A DNA stretch of 64,000 nucleotides from Sphagnum compactum (taxonomy: Eukaryota; Bryophyta; Sphagnopsida; Sphagnales), in assembly GCA_965153455.1 (NCBI GenBank), contig OZ234500.1, forward strand, positions 13,534,557 through 13,598,556. Reading direction: 5' to 3'. Below are positions 47,950 to 60,874 of the stretch, piece after piece. Both the position numbers and the translations under genes were made by a program. How positions within the stretch are numbered: the stretch's first letter is position 1; every line of letters starts with the position of its first letter. The notes beneath the pieces were generated by a model. It was not told the DNA's origin and did no database searches. It worked only from the letters and a program-made list of their open reading frames with translations.

Positions 47950-49302
47950 AAGTTCTTAAATAATCAAACTCTTTTTTATGAACAATTATGCTCCTAATGT
48001 TATTGTAAACGCTAGCTTTGCTACTCCTTGTGCCATATGCACCACAATGGGGTCATCCACATCCTCGATTTTGACTCCCAAAAACTTTGTCGTCTATGGA
48101 ATCATGAAGGAATTTGTTGGTCATGAATCCAAAAGACAACAAACACCCTTGTCATTAATTATACAATTTACCTTTAATAAGTTGGAGATTTCACACATGA
48201 CACTTACCTTGGCCTTAAATCCCCCTTGAAAGACTTTTCAACCTTAGGTGGAAACTTCATTCACCCGAGGTGTCTTAGGGTAATCATTCACCAAATGACT
48301 AGGAAGGTCACAATTGAAGCACTTGACCTTTGCCAAATCTCCCTTTGCCTTTTTCCCCACAAGCTCCTTCACCTACGACTTTCTTTTGTCTTTAGCAGTG
48401 GGCTTATTCCACTTTCATTTGTTTCAACAACCTTCATTGTAGTATTTATTTGGCTTCATCCTTTAAGTAACCCCACTTTTAGGATTAATTTGGTGGCACC
48501 AAGGACCATCATCTTCCATGCACTTCACCAACTTCATCAAGTCCTAACATGTTTTTGGGGTGTACCAATATTTGTGCCCAAGGCTAAAGGCCTCATGTAA
48601 AAGCTAATTTCTTCGAAGGTTTTCTTTTTATCAATACAAAGGTTAACTTTGCGTTAAATTCTTGCATGTATTTTACAAGGGATCCCGGGCCCTTCACCTT
48701 GTTGCAACTCCAAGAGTTCCATACTATCCCTAAAGACGCAGTGGTGTGGCATAAATCTTTCATTCAACTACGATTTGAACTACTTTCACGTCAAAATGTT
48801 GAGCAAGTCTAATGTTTGTTGCTTCTATGTTGTCCACAATCTAAGTCATGGTCCTTCAATAATGTTTGGATCGAACGAAGTTTTTCACATCCAATGCATA
48901 ACATTGTGTCTCCATAGAGGCCTCCACTTAGACAAGCCATTGGCAAAAACTTTGCATCTTCAATTCATTTCCTGTGAAAGTGTCAAGATAAAAAAGTTTC
49001 ATTAGTTTTGTCAAGGCCCCACTTTTGGGGTCAACACACCTCTATGTTTGCCTAATGCATGTATCAAGGCCAAGCGGGTTTCACTATGCTGCAAGAACAT
49101 GGCTTGGAATGATTTTATTAACTCTGTCACCTCTTTAACAAGTGGAAGGTTCATTGTTCCCTCCAAGGGCCTTACTTTGGTTTGCCCATGGGTTGATTCC
49201 GCATGGGATTATCTATGGCCTTCAAAGTGGTTCCCATTTTGCGATCCTACAGTTTCTTTTGAGGGCACAAATCTTTCCTTGGATGGTTTTCCACCCTTTC
49301 CA
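47950..49302 (-). pseudogene. Ty3/Gypsy gag-protease relic
   Basis: Read on the minus strand from 49302 leftwards. The N-terminal gag part is KERFVPSKETVGSQN, MNLPLVKEVTELIKSFQAMF. The gag body is ERFMPHHC, DSMELLELQQGEGPGSLVKY, MQEFNAKLTF. The zinc knuckle CFNCDLPSHLVNDY at about 48280-48321 has Tyr in place of its last Cys. After it comes the aspartic protease start LLDS-stop-PTNSFMIP, with the active-site Asp codon at 48127-48129, then VVHMAQGVAKLAF. Several stops and shifts make it inactive. The rest of pol is missing; the relic ends where the ATGTTTC-rich region begins. Confidence 0.75.
49124..49302 (-). repeat. 179-bp direct duplication, copy 1 (gag N-terminal sequence)
   Basis: CTGTCACCTCTTTAACAA through CCACCCTTTCCA. 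An almost identical block lies at 50217-50395, on the other side of the LTR at 49303-50216. I counted seven mismatches. Both copies encode the same gag stretch on the minus strand. Confidence 0.9.
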
Positions 49303-50216
49303 TGCCGCAACCCTAGCCTTGGGCTCATGACCAAGGCAAGGGCTTGCAAGGTTGTGGGCCCAGAGCAAAGCCCGAGAGTCACATCTCTTGTTTCCGGGAG
49401 TGCAAAAGAGTGTGAGGGAATGAACCTTCACACTCCCAAGTGAATTCCCATTTTGGGAGTTGGAGTCCCAATGGACTCTCGAATCTTCAAAGGGCGATTG
49501 CAAGGGCTAAAACCCATTGGATTGAAAACTTCTTTATATCATTGGAAAACTATTGAAATGTATATGTCTAAAATGGGCTTGCATGACCCATTTGGACATC
49601 TGAAACACAAGTTATGGCCAAATGAAAAGCCAAGAGTCAAATTGGTAGTTTGACTCTTGACCACTAAAAGTCGGGAAATGACCTGATTTCCTTGCGTGCA
49701 GGTGGTGTGTGACATACCGTTGGAAAGCTATCAACAAAGGCTACAACTTTGATTTAGATCCCATTGCAATCGGAGGTTTGCACATGAAGTTTTGGGGCCC
49801 CAAAATCACGGGAGTCCCAACTTTGCGAATTTTGAGACTCCCACTTGGGAGTCGTGGGACAAAATGCCATTTGGATGTGGGCTTCATGGAGAGGCATAGA
49901 GTATACTATAAGGGGGAAGGTGGTGGCTTCCCCCAAGTCCGGGCCGTGGTGAGTCTTGTGAGTCTGAGTTTGCCGTGGCTCGTCTTAACACCAAAAGTGC
50001 TTCAACTATGCACTGACCAACTTGTTGTTTGGTTTGTGCAGATCCGTGTGAGTGATTAAGTGCTTGTCATTCTTTCTAGTCCCATTTCGGAGCTCTAGCA
50101 TGCCCCTCTACCCCAAAGTGTTGCGAGCCAGGGAATGTGCCCCGACTCCTTGCTCTTCTGTTGTTTTCACTTCAGACTCACATTTGGAGTCTATCAAGGA
50201 GCCAGGGAGCACGTCA
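49303..50216 (-). mobile_element. Full-length LTR nested in gag sequence
   Basis: TGCCGCAACCCTAGCCTTGG through GGGAGCACGTCA, 914 bp, aligning over its whole length with the LTR at 50837-51749. The minus strand has CCCCCTTATAATATACT-like promoter sequence at about 49900. No reading frame of its own is supported. It is flanked not by a 5-bp duplication but by the 179-bp duplicated gag segments. Confidence 0.8.
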
Positions 50217-50830
50217 CTGTCACCTCTTTAACAAATGGAAGGTTCATTGTTCCTTCCAAGGGCCTTACTTTGGTTTGTCCATGGGTTGATTCCGCATGGG
50301 TTTATCTATGGCCTTCAAAGTGGTTCCGATTTTGCGATCCTAGAGTTTCCTTTGAGGGCACAAATCTTTCCTTGGATGGTTTTCCACCCTTTCCATGCCT
50401 CCCAAGGAAATCCAAGGTATAAGTAAATTATTCTTGTTTGAGGATTGCAACTTGAAGGACTATCTTCCCCTTCTACCAACTATTTCCCCTTATCTTTCTT
50501 CCTTTGAGTCAAAAAGACTTTTTTTTCCTTAGGTGGACAGTCCTTTCTTTCTACCTTCATGCCTTTTTTTTGCGGGGAAAATTGTTCTTTCACAATGAAG
50601 GCTCGTATGTTCTTCTCTTTGTCAAGTTATAATTCTTCACCTAACATTTCCTTCTCATATTGGCAAGCTTTTGGATTTCAACCTCCTTCGCCCCATTCTC
50701 CTTCTCCTTTTTTAACTTGTATTTCTACTTGGGCTTAACTTTGTTAGCAACAATTAGTGCTGCAACCACCTCCATCTTGCCTTTTATTTTTCAAGTCATT
50801 TGGAGTCCTACTCAAAACCAACTTTTGCCC
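50217..50830 (-). pseudogene. Gypsy gag 5' portion, with duplication copy 2
   Basis: 50217-50395 is the second copy of the 179-bp gag block. Further upstream on the minus strand a broken Lys/Glu-rich frame continues (MEVVAALIVANKVKPKYKL, KEKENGAKEVEIQKLANM, KERTVHLRKKKVFLTQRKK), which would be the gag N-terminus starting near 50775, shortly after the LTR at 50837. It is interrupted by stops. Confidence 0.55.
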
Positions 50831-50836
50831 TAGGAT

Positions 50837-51749
50837 TGTCGCAACCCTAACCTTGAGCTCGCGACCAAAGCAAGGGCTGGCAAGGTTGCGAGCCAAGAAG
50901 GAAGTTCGAGACTTACACCGCATGCTTCCGGGAGTGTAAGAGAATGTGAGGGAATGAACCCTCACACTCCCAAGGGAGTTTCCACTTTGGAGTTGGAGTC
51001 CCGGTGGACTCCTGAATCTTCAGAGGGCAATTGCAAGAGTCAAAACTCATTGGATTGAAAAATTCTTTATATCATTGGAAAGCTCTTGGAACCTAGATGT
51101 CTAAACTGGGCTCGCATAACCCATTTGGACATTTGAAACACAAGTTATGGCCAAAAGAAAGGCCGGGAGTCAAATTGGCAATTTGACTCCCGACCAATAA
51201 AAGTTAGGAATCGACCCAATTTCCTTGCGTTCAGATGGCGTGCGACATACCCTTGAAAAGCTCTTGACGAGGGCTACAACTTTGCTTCAGACCTCATCTC
51301 AATCGGAGGTCTGCACGCAAAGTTATGGGGCCTCAATGTTGCAGGAGTCCCAACTTTGGCAATTTCAAGACTCCCATTTGGGAGTCCTGGGACAAAATGC
51401 CATTTGGATGTGGGCCTCGTGGGGTGGCTCATAATATATTATAAGGGGGAAGGTGGTGGCTTCCCCCAAGTCCGGGCCGTGGTGAATCTTGTGAGTCCAA
51501 GTTTGCCCGTGGCTCGTCCTAACACTAAAAGTGCTCCGACTATGCACTAACCACTTGGTGTTTGGTTTTGTTCAGGTCCGTGTGAGTAATTGATGCTTGT
51601 CATTCTTCCTAGTCCCATCCCGGAGCTCCAGCACGCCCCTCTACCTTGAAAGTGTTGCGAGCTAGGGAACGTGCCTCGATTCCTTGTTCTTCCGTTGTTT
51701 TTAGTTTAGACTCACATTTGAGTCTATTAAGGAGCTTGGGGGTGCGTCA
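50837..51749 (-). mobile_element. Full-length 913-bp LTR
   Basis: TGTCGCAACCCTAACCTTGA through TTGGGGGTGCGTCA. The ends form imperfect inverted repeats (TGTCGCAACCC / TGACGCACCCC). Flanks AGGAT (50832-50836) and CGGAT (51750-51754) agree at four of five bases, as for a diverged 5-bp duplication around a solo LTR. Alternatively it is the 5' LTR of the gag relic on its left. The minus strand carries a TATAATATA-type box at about 51430. Confidence 0.8.
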
Positions 51750-51754
51750 CGGAT

Positions 51755-54700
51755 GCCCCTAAACACGTCCCCACATTCCTTGGCTTCATAAGATGATTCT
51801 AACTCACCTACACATTGGCCAAACCACATGCCAATAACTCATCTATCTGAAATCTTAATCTTGGACTAACTTTCTAACACTCACATTTCCCTCAACCCGG
51901 ATGTGAACCCCGGATGTGAACTTCCCCAAATGGTCCAAGGATTCATCACTCAAACTCCGTCTAATTGCCCAACCACAAGCCTAACACTTAGACTTGTTTC
52001 AACAAAACCCTAAGTCGTTGTTCAACCCTCCACTTATTTTTACACATCTTTGTGCTAAACAATGGCTTATTGCACTAGGAGTCAAACTTGGATTGGCAAT
52101 CAAGTTGCATCACCCATGTTGACATGGGGCCACTCCATGGTGGTCCCGGCATGGGTCCCAACTAGGTGAGCCCACTTTTGGTGTCACCCAGGAGGCCATG
52201 GCAAGTACCTTGTTAACTAGTAGGTCGCAAGGTATGGTTTATAACTTGTGACCCGATAGCCAATCAGAGTGTAGAGATTCTCATTAGGGTGTGGATCATG
52301 TGTACTTTAAGCAGGCTATTCAATGTAACCTCAAAATGCACTAGAGAAACTTCATCTGTCTTTACTTAAATACACTTGGACATTGCAGATTAATTCTGCA
52401 TGTCTCCGCTGAATTTTGAAGTCCATACAATTTGGGCTTAGCGTACCATAGAAGGGGACAGAAATGGGCACTCCCCAAAAGACGGAGAATTACAGCATTT
52501 GATCAGAAATCAATGGGGTGGTTCGGGTCAGCCACAAGGGCCCACTAGCACTCAATTGAAGAAGCACAGCACCCGCCCAGGGGTCCGCTGACATGCTCTG
52601 TCCTTCGATTTCAGAAGGAAAAACACTTTCTTCACCACCATGACAGAAGCCATGTGGTTGCCCATCTGACATTCTCTTTTTTCGGGCGCAGGCGTTTCGT
52701 TTTTACAACTTGACGAAAGAAAGCCGTGCATGCATGCGCTATGCTACCATGGTCTCATAACTTTGTTCAACTCACATGTTTTTCTCAGTTTTCTTTCCCC
52801 ATGTAAAGCGGACCATAAGATGGTTAGCTGGCCATCAATCTAGTAAACATGTGATTCCTGGTGTGCATATAACTGTAGATTTGGCATTACAGTGTGTAGG
52901 TTTGAACTCCACATACCCATTTACAGGATCCTCACTTAATTGGCTAAGTAGAGACTGTTTTGGTCAGCTGGTGATGGAAGCCCAAAAGCGTGAAACACTC
53001 CAGGCTTTTCAAGCATAGGTCTAGTGCAGCTTTGCCAGGCATGGGCCTCTTTCTTTTTTCGTTTTTTTTTTAGGGGGAAAACAGAACAGCATACCCCATT
53101 GACGACCATAGACCCCATATTCAATATAGTTTTTGGCCTAGTAGTAGAGCCTTGGCTCCAGCAAAGAGCCAAGAGACAGTAGGCACAACAGGATGCACGC
53201 AAAACTTTTTATCACATTCGAAGACTCATTGCCAGTGGCATTCAGTAGGTATCATGGTGACATCCAGATAGTGGTCGTTACTGGGTATGTATTAGCATCT
53301 TGTGTAGCATGGTACTCAAATGATAAATACGTTATGTTGGGTCTTGGGTCTTGGGTATATTTTAGAGCTTGAATCTGTCTTCAGTGTTCATATACCCAAC
53401 AAGTTCAACTGAGTGTGTTGACAAAATTACCTTTTATATAACTATAGAGTATCATTTGGCTCCTATGTCAAACTTAAAAGCTTGATGACCTGAATTTGCA
53501 AGTTAGTGACGGTTTGCTGGACGCTTTGTAGATGCTAAATGGTAGCCTACCAGGAAGTACTTAGCCCTCCAACAGCTCTCCAGGTTAATTGGGCTCATCA
53601 TTTGCATTATCAGCTCCTGTTGCCAGTGGGTATTCCAACAGAACCCAGCTTAAATGTGCTGCCCTTTTCATACATATGCAACAACTTAAGAATAATTCCA
53701 AGTTGAAACTCTCTTTGCAATTTGATATACATGGGAACATCCCTGGTATATAACAGGTAGAAAAGTGAAGGAAGACTATGAAGTTCTAAAGTGATACGGC
53801 TTTTCCCTCATTTGTTTAAGAAACTACTTACAACTACTACAGGGAAATCAGGGTTTGGGATAATAAACATCGCCTAAGAGGAAAAGGATTTCTTAAACCC
53901 TGGTTGTTGCTCTGTGTACAAATAGTTTTCACAGTGCCAACTATAACATTAGGCAAGTAGATACTTTCATTTGATGATGAGCTGTAAGTAGCTGAGCATC
54001 AAGTAGGAAGTTTAGGTCTTGAGTCTTGACCATCCCACAATTGATAGAGCCTTAGAAGCTGAGAGGAGAAAACCCTATTATTGGTAATGGTGCTACAAAA
54101 TATTATCATACTTGGGTCGTGCTAGGTGAGAGCCAGGCCAAGTCCGAGAACAACAGACAAACAAGTGATTTTAAAGTGGAAACCTACTAAGGGCTTCTGA
54201 CTCCCTTGCAAACAATGGGCAATTATCTCCAAGGTCACAAATCACGACACCTTAAGGCAAGTCCTTGTTTGAAGAAAAGGACATTGTGAGATTGCCAGAA
54301 TTCTTTTATCTCAAAACTACCACATAAAAGTTCTAGATATCAAAAGAAAGGTAAAAGAAAGCAGCTACAGTTGCTGGATGATTTGGAGCCAAGTGTCTGT
54401 TTTGGTGTGGTGCACATGGAACTTTAAAGGAGGGTGGTTTTGTTTTGCAATCAATCCATAAAGCATGACTATCAGCTAGCTAGTGGCCATGACACACTTC
54501 CCCATTACCTGAACAAAATCCTGATAAGCATCATAGGTCAGAGATATGCAATGCTCTTGCATGACTCAAAAAACACTATAAGAAGCTAGTGTTGGACTTA
54601 TGAATTAACACATGCATAACTTATGCAGCAAACAGTATGCTGAACGAGTCCAAAAGCAAGCCAAAAAAATAATAGCACCATTATGGCACTCGCTCACAAT

Positions 54701-57480
54701 CACAAATTGTGGTATTCATCGAACAAATTCAAGATAAAATGTGATTCTTCAAGTAATAACAAGACCTTACACTTTTCAAAATGTGAATGCCAATGTGAAG
54801 AACTTTGAAACAGAACACATACTCAAAAGGGAAGCTTGGTTGATCCTACTACAGAACCTGGAGTTGGTTGATAAATGAGTTTTCAGAGTTAACCCTTTAC
54901 TGGCCACTTGCAACCTGGGTTGTTTCTACACAATTTGTTTCTTGTTTTTTTTTGGTGTCCTTTGCTCCCAAGGCCAAAATGACCAATGAAAAAATGTTGA
55001 ACATGTGTCAAAACCAATAATTAAACTTTTGGATACATCCACAGACACAACCAATAGCAAATGACAAGTCTAAGAACTCAAATTATTATTTTATCATTCG
55101 CCAGTGACAAATATCAATACCTGTAGATTAATATAATGTCATAAGATGTCATTTTGCTAGATACAAGTGGACTATGTTCTTTTTTGCAACTTTGTAAATT
55201 TTAAGATTGTTTCATCTTCACAATTTAAAGAAAAAGGCATGAAATGCAATGAAAATTAGAAATTGAAAAACTGGAAATGAAAAAAAAGAAGTAATGCAAT
55301 TGTATACTAAAACCAAGCATAAAGCATTGTGTGCAGTAGCAACAAGAGAGAGCATGCAAAGACAACTTACTGAAACACTTGTGGGAGTAAACCATTTTCT
55401 GCATGTTTAATTGCAGGATTGAAAAGTTAATAGATTAGTTTTTATGTGGTTTGATTGGCTATTTGCGTTTATAGTTGAGCTACTAGAGTTATCCATGAAG
55501 TCACCCTGTCTTCACCCTGGCTTTGGGCCTCCTTTCACCCCGTATACCCTCTTTCAGTGGTATCCGCAAAGTAAGCAACTTCTATTAAATCTAAGTATGA
55601 AATGCTGAAACTTGGCATCTAATGCCCAAGGTTTGGAAGTTGTACACGTAGGAGCAGTGAAAATATATGTAGCAAAAGTGGGGGCGCTCAGGAAAAAGGA
55701 AAGACAGGATGAAACTCAGTTTACTACCAAAATTGATGGTTTTTTCAATTCCCCTTCCCCCTCCCCCTCTAGAATGCTAATGTGTTTTTTTTTGGAGGTT
55801 TTCTTTTAACCTCACACCTGACCCAACTGAGGGTTGTGGTGCTATGTTTTCCTAACTTTACGGATAACTCTGATAGTTGATCATTTTTGAACCTGCTGAG
55901 TTTGGAGATATGATGTAAAAGGGTCAGGGATCATGTGTGGATTACGTTTGTTGGCTTCATTGAGCCCATATGTGTTGATTGTGGGCATGTGATTGTTAAG
56001 GATATCTACACACACAATCTACCCTGAAGCCGTAATAGATTGAAATTTTGGCATCTATGCAACTTTATTGTTTGAACAAAATTTGCAAGATTCCAATTTC
56101 ATTTTGAGATATATGGCAGGTGAGAGAACTTGGAGAGGTCAATACTGATACAAAATGCATTCGTATGAACATGTACTCCTAACTTCAGGCATGTGACACA
56201 AACATTCAAAGTTTGTGAGAAATATATATACTTTATGTTTATGAGACATTTTCGAAGAAACCCATCCCAATGTTTTTTTTTCAATTTTGTGATGTAGCTG
56301 AGGTGGGAACCCTCCGTAAGCCAATTTAGCCAAATTTGGCTATTAACAAAATAAGAAAGAAAGAAAGTTTAAACACCCTTATATAGTTTTGGGTACCTAC
56401 TTGAACCATGTATATAAATCTGGCAGTATTTTTTTTCCAAATTTTAAAAAAAATTTAAAAAATCATTGATTTTGCCATAGATTTTTTGCAACAGTGTGAA
56501 ATTTTGCACCAAAAAAAAAAACGGCTGACCTATCCTTTGTGTAGCTTGAACTCCAGTCAAGACGGGCAAAAACATGCCCAAGCTCTCCACAGATTGGTTT
56601 AGGTCCTTCTTTGCCACCTAACCGGGCCTACACCCCAAGAAGCCCTGGAGGCTGGGATTGAAACAAAATTTCTTCAATGTGGGTGGGCACCTGCAATGCA
56701 GCTGGAGGGCTGAATACCCTCTTAAATGCACACAAAAAGGACCACTGGATGTTCTTGCCCCAAGTAAGACTTGGATGTCATGTATGAGTACTAAGATATC
56801 GTAGTGCCTTGGCAGCGTCCACACTAATTAAATTATTTGTTGTTGAAATTTTCAATGAACAAATTATTGTGAAGGGAGCTAGAGAATCAATAAGAATATA
56901 CAGGAATATTTTTATTTTCAACATGAAATCTTCAAATTGAAGTAATTATTCAACAGACATGTGTTTACAAGACCAACCAGTTTACCCCAACTCTGTCCAT
57001 CCATATGGAGATCTTGCAGATCCAACCATGGATCTGATTCAACCATGGATCTGACTCAAGCCATCAGTATGTAGTAAGTACCAAGGTACCTACACACCAC
57101 TGGTGTGACCCAGCGCCCTGGTTTTCTGGTTTTGAGGCTAACCATATAGGAGAAGGGTCTGAAAATAGACCCTTCTGGACTTGTGATCTCAGCCCCAGGC
57201 TAGTAGGTTGAAAGAACGGGTCGAAAATTCGGAAGCATCTATTTCAAGACCCTTCCCCTGCGTAAAGACCAGTGGTGATTTTTGTTTCCACTGCCCTGTC
57301 TAGATAAAGACAAAAACATATAAATTGTGGAACACGATGCAAATATGCAAAAGATAGATTACTGAGTTTGAAAACTGTACCTTCCAAAATGTGGAAGGCC
57401 CAGTACAGCCTTCAATTACTGCAAAATTCAGGTAAGTAATCATCGTAGAAATACTAAGAAAGATCTACCGGGTCTTTACG
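51755..57480. other. Long segment without a recognised gene
   Basis: From 51755 to about 52480 the DNA resembles non-coding element sequence. From about 52480 to 57480 composition is like that around the real genes, but no exon series on either strand gives a recognisable protein; the longest frames (52936-53202 -, 52776-53018 +, 56618-56824 -) are under 90 codons. GGTTTGAACTCC at 52899-52910 fits a pol III B box (possible SINE). TTTAGCCAAATTTGGCTA near 56325 is shared with the 5984 site. Confidence 0.35.
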
Positions 57481-58920
57481 GTTGGATGAGCCTTTTGCAC
57501 CTTTTTAAGCCTTGACATCGTTCTTACGTCGCCTATTTCGTTCACATGCCACTCTAAACACCTGTGCTACTTGCACATGGAAAACCACGCACTTGGTAAG
57601 CTTTGGCATTTAGACTTAGCTCGCTACCTTGGGCTAACCTCAACCCTTAAATGGGTGGGACTAATACCCATTGCAAATTTCCCAAGTGGTCCAAGGCCTT
57701 GTCGCCTAAGATTATCGCCTTTCATTTTCCGGCCTAATCGTAGACTTTGCTTAATTCAAGGACTTAATGTGTCAGGGCCAATGCCCTGAGCCCCATTCCT
57801 ATGTATCCTCACTCACTGGCACCTATGCAACTTCACACTAAAAGGTCCGCCTAGAGGGGCATGTTAGAGCCCCTCGCACATGTTTACAACCTTCAACTAT
57901 GGGGAGGTTAGCTAGAAACAAAAACCCAATGAAAAAAAAATGTTTTGTCTAGGCACTACCCATTCATGGTGGTGGGTTCATGTGTCGTAGTGTTTAGACT
58001 GTATCGACAACATCAACCTTAGGTTCTTTCTAAGTTTTATGTGCGATTTGTTTTACAATTTGCACCCCCAACTAATTAAAATGTAATAGAATAAGTACCC
58101 CCAATTTATAGGCTATTCTTAGGAAAGGCTATTAGTCTAGGCCAAAAATAGTGGCAACCAATTTTAGGAATAAAATTTCCATGCAACTAATGAGAAGTTG
58201 CATCATGGAATAAAAAAACCTCCCTTTTTTTTTTTGTGTGTGTTGAGGGGGGGGAGGTGGGGGTTTTTTTTCCAAGTTGTGTTTTGTATTAAGAATGGAC
58301 TGTCCACTATTCACTTTCCACTTAGATAGTCAACTTTCCATCCAAGTTTTTTTTTTGTTTTTGTTTTTTTTTGAAAAACTTTTTAAGGGTCCTGTCAAAG
58401 CAAAAAGTTCCCAAATTCCTAACATGTTCCCCAAAGAGTCCCCAATTTAACACGTCATTTTTATCCCATATGTTTTGGCAAATGTTGTCCTCCTTCACAA
58501 ATATAGGTGGGCCAAATGGGAGGAATTCTATACTTCAAAATAGAACCTATTTTTGGGAACCTCCAAATATTTTTTTGGGGGTGATGGGCCAATCAAATTG
58601 GCTCATTGCAAAAAAAAAAAAAACTTGAACTTAGGGGTCACTTCATTTAATTAATAAGATAAATGAATTCAATTCTTCCTGGTCCAACTCTTTAGGAAAT
58701 AAAGTCAATTTTTAATTCCTAATCCAATTACAAAATGAAACCTAGTTCCAATTTGGTTATTCCTATTCACAATTGAAACATGTGATTCTTGTCCACCAAA
58801 ACATGTACCTTTTCAACATTGGTTTTTACCATTGTATTAAGGAGCATGTTTGGGTAGATAGATTGGTGTAGGTGCTTCACCAGTACTCTGGTTGCTCTTT
58901 TCTTTATTTCGTACTTTAAT
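57481..58920. other. Probable element remnants, non-coding
   Basis: An open frame at 57571-57789 is unrecognised. CAAATTTCCCAAGTGGTCCA near 57683 resembles CTTCCCCAAATGGTCCAAGG near 51920, suggesting a shared dispersed repeat. Homopolymer runs (T, G, A) are frequent from 58210 to 58625. Confidence 0.35.
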
Positions 58921-60510
58921 TTCCTCTCATGTATCTACTTGTTGCATGAACAGGTTTATAATTCTCATCACACTACTTTCAGTTCTAACACATGGAGTGG
59001 CATCATTCCATAGAATTAGGAGTGCTCTGTGGGGGCTGGGGGGGTGGGCCGTGTAGTTTGGATTGTACAAATAATTTCCGTAGGAACTTCTGAGCCGTTG
59101 GGGGAAGTGGAGACACATAGAGAAGTGAAACTAGGACTGTCCTCTTTTGTTGCAGCAGTTGGACAGTGTTGAGATGTCACAACCTAAGAAAACAAGTGTA
59201 CTTTTTTCTCATTTTATTCCTCTTGAAGTTCATTGGTAGAAGTTGCTGTTGTTGTGCCGTTTGTCGCATGTTGTGGGTGCTAACGCAGTCCCTTCCATGG
59301 ATTTCATGCGATATTGTGTGTAGAGGACATTGCGGCTTGTTTTTGTTTGGTGAAGCAATTTAATATTCAGGTTCTGTGGAGGGAAGACAATGGACAGGCA
59401 CATGATCATCAATTGCCAGTTTCTCCCTGCCACAATTCTTTTATCATTTCAGGTTTATTGGGGTCACATATGGATTCAAAACCAAGCAAGCCTCCCCACC
59501 TCCTTCTGCTCACCAGAAAGTGGTCAACCACTTTTGCTTCAACTGGTCATACGCAGAAGGCTTTCTGGATTTTCTTAGATCTTGTTCTCTTTCAGAATCC
59601 TGCTTTCCATGCTCATAAACAATCCCTCACTCAATTGTTACTGAATTACAATCCCTTGCTTGACACATCAAATCATCAGAGGGTAAAATTGCCCTATACA
59701 AATTATTCATTGCCCTATACCACACCAAACAATTTGTGCTTAGTTCTTAGGCAGGAATACAGTCTGTTCAGGACTTCATCATACTTAGAGCTCTCATGTG
59801 TAGCTTGTGAGTTTCTTCAGTGCAAGTGTTATTGTACTGTCATGTGTAAACCTAGCTATGTGAGCACACCCTATACCAATGCCAAACTGCCATCTCTTGT
59901 GGTCCCAAAGCTATGCCGTTGCCATCCCCAACCTTAAGCTCAAGAAATGGCTGCCAGGAACTGCGGGTGGTAGTTGTAGGCCAGGTGATAAGGTGGTAGG
60001 ACGGCCAGGGATGTCCATTTCAGGATGTCAAGACAATAGTGTAGCTTTGGGACCACAAAACTTGGGACCAGTTTGTGAACCTCAAAACTAAGCACTGGTT
60101 TGTGGAATCTAGAACTATGCCACATATTTACGGGCCTCAATTCTGGAGTCTTGTTTGGGAAAGGTGCATGTGAGCCCCTTCCCATCCACTCACCCCCCTC
60201 CCCAAAACTTTGGGGGTGGACCCAGGTTGCGATGAGCCGAAAGCCAGGCTCCTCAACTGCTGTGTCAGGCTCCTTGATTGTCACACTGGCTTTAAAGACC
60301 TATGCCTCAAGTAACATTGGGGCCTATACCATAGGAACTCCACAACACCAGAAGGTTGTAATAGCCCTGAGATGAGTGACCAGATGATACTGCTACAAGA
60401 ACTAAGGCAGCTCACAGCACCTCCCTTCACTGCACCCAAAAGGAATGCAACACTTGTGATGTAGTCAAGAAGCTCCTCTAGCTAGCATAAAATGTATTGA
60501 TGTGTAGGGT
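58921..60510. other. Unrecognised segment with one 207-codon frame
   Basis: The open frame 59314-59937 (+) is long for this DNA (207 codons), but its translation (for example QFNIQVLWREDNGQAHDH, LTQLLLNYNPLLDTSNHQR) matches no family I know and lacks compositional signs of a conserved protein. It may be chance or a decayed element. An antisense frame at 59940-60284 is likewise unrecognised. Confidence 0.3.
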
Positions 60511-60519
60511 TAATCCGAA

Positions 60520-60760
60520 GGCCGTGGGCTTTATCAAGCCCAGGAATAAGGGCCTTTGCAAGGTGGAGCCAAGCATGAGCCCGAGGCTGAGGGCTTTACA
60601 GAGTGTTGTTAAGACCTGTGCCGATTTTTAAAATTTTTTTCCCATGATACCTAGCAAACATTCCTTTTTTCGAAATGCCCCGCAAACAGCAGAGGAAAAA
60701 TTACTCTAGGTAAACTGCCCTCCCAGTCGTACACTGAAAAATCGGCACAGGTCTTTATGT
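60520..60760. repeat. GGCTTTAT module plus 19-bp perfect inverted repeat
   Basis: The module phrases run GTGGGCTTTATCAAGC, GGAATAAGGGCC, AAGCATGAGCCCGAGGC and GAGGGCTTTAC. Immediately after, AAGACCTGTGCCGATTTTT (60611-60629) pairs perfectly with AAAAATCGGCACAGGTCTT (60737-60755) across a 107-base loop. Confidence 0.75.
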
Positions 60761-60874
60761 TACTTTTAGTTTAAAGGAAGGATAGGACTTCTACTTAATT
60801 TTTGAAGAATGGTTCCTTGAGTGATTTCTTTTGTAGTTAGGCCTCATGAGTTTGGGAGACCCAACTGTCGTTTG

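Noticed and set aside
50837-51749. DNA transposon with 11-bp TIRs
   Set aside because: The ends TGTCGCAACCC/TGACGCACCCC resemble short TIRs, but the TG...CA ends, TATA box, roughly constant 913-bp length and adjacency to gypsy gag favour an LTR.
52830-52925. tRNA-like SINE around GGTTTGAACTCC
   Set aside because: Only the B box fits well; element ends and tail were not identifiable.
59314-59937. 207-codon open frame as a gene
   Set aside because: No recognisable motif, no supporting exon structure, and composition no different from its surroundings; kept only as an unrecognised segment.
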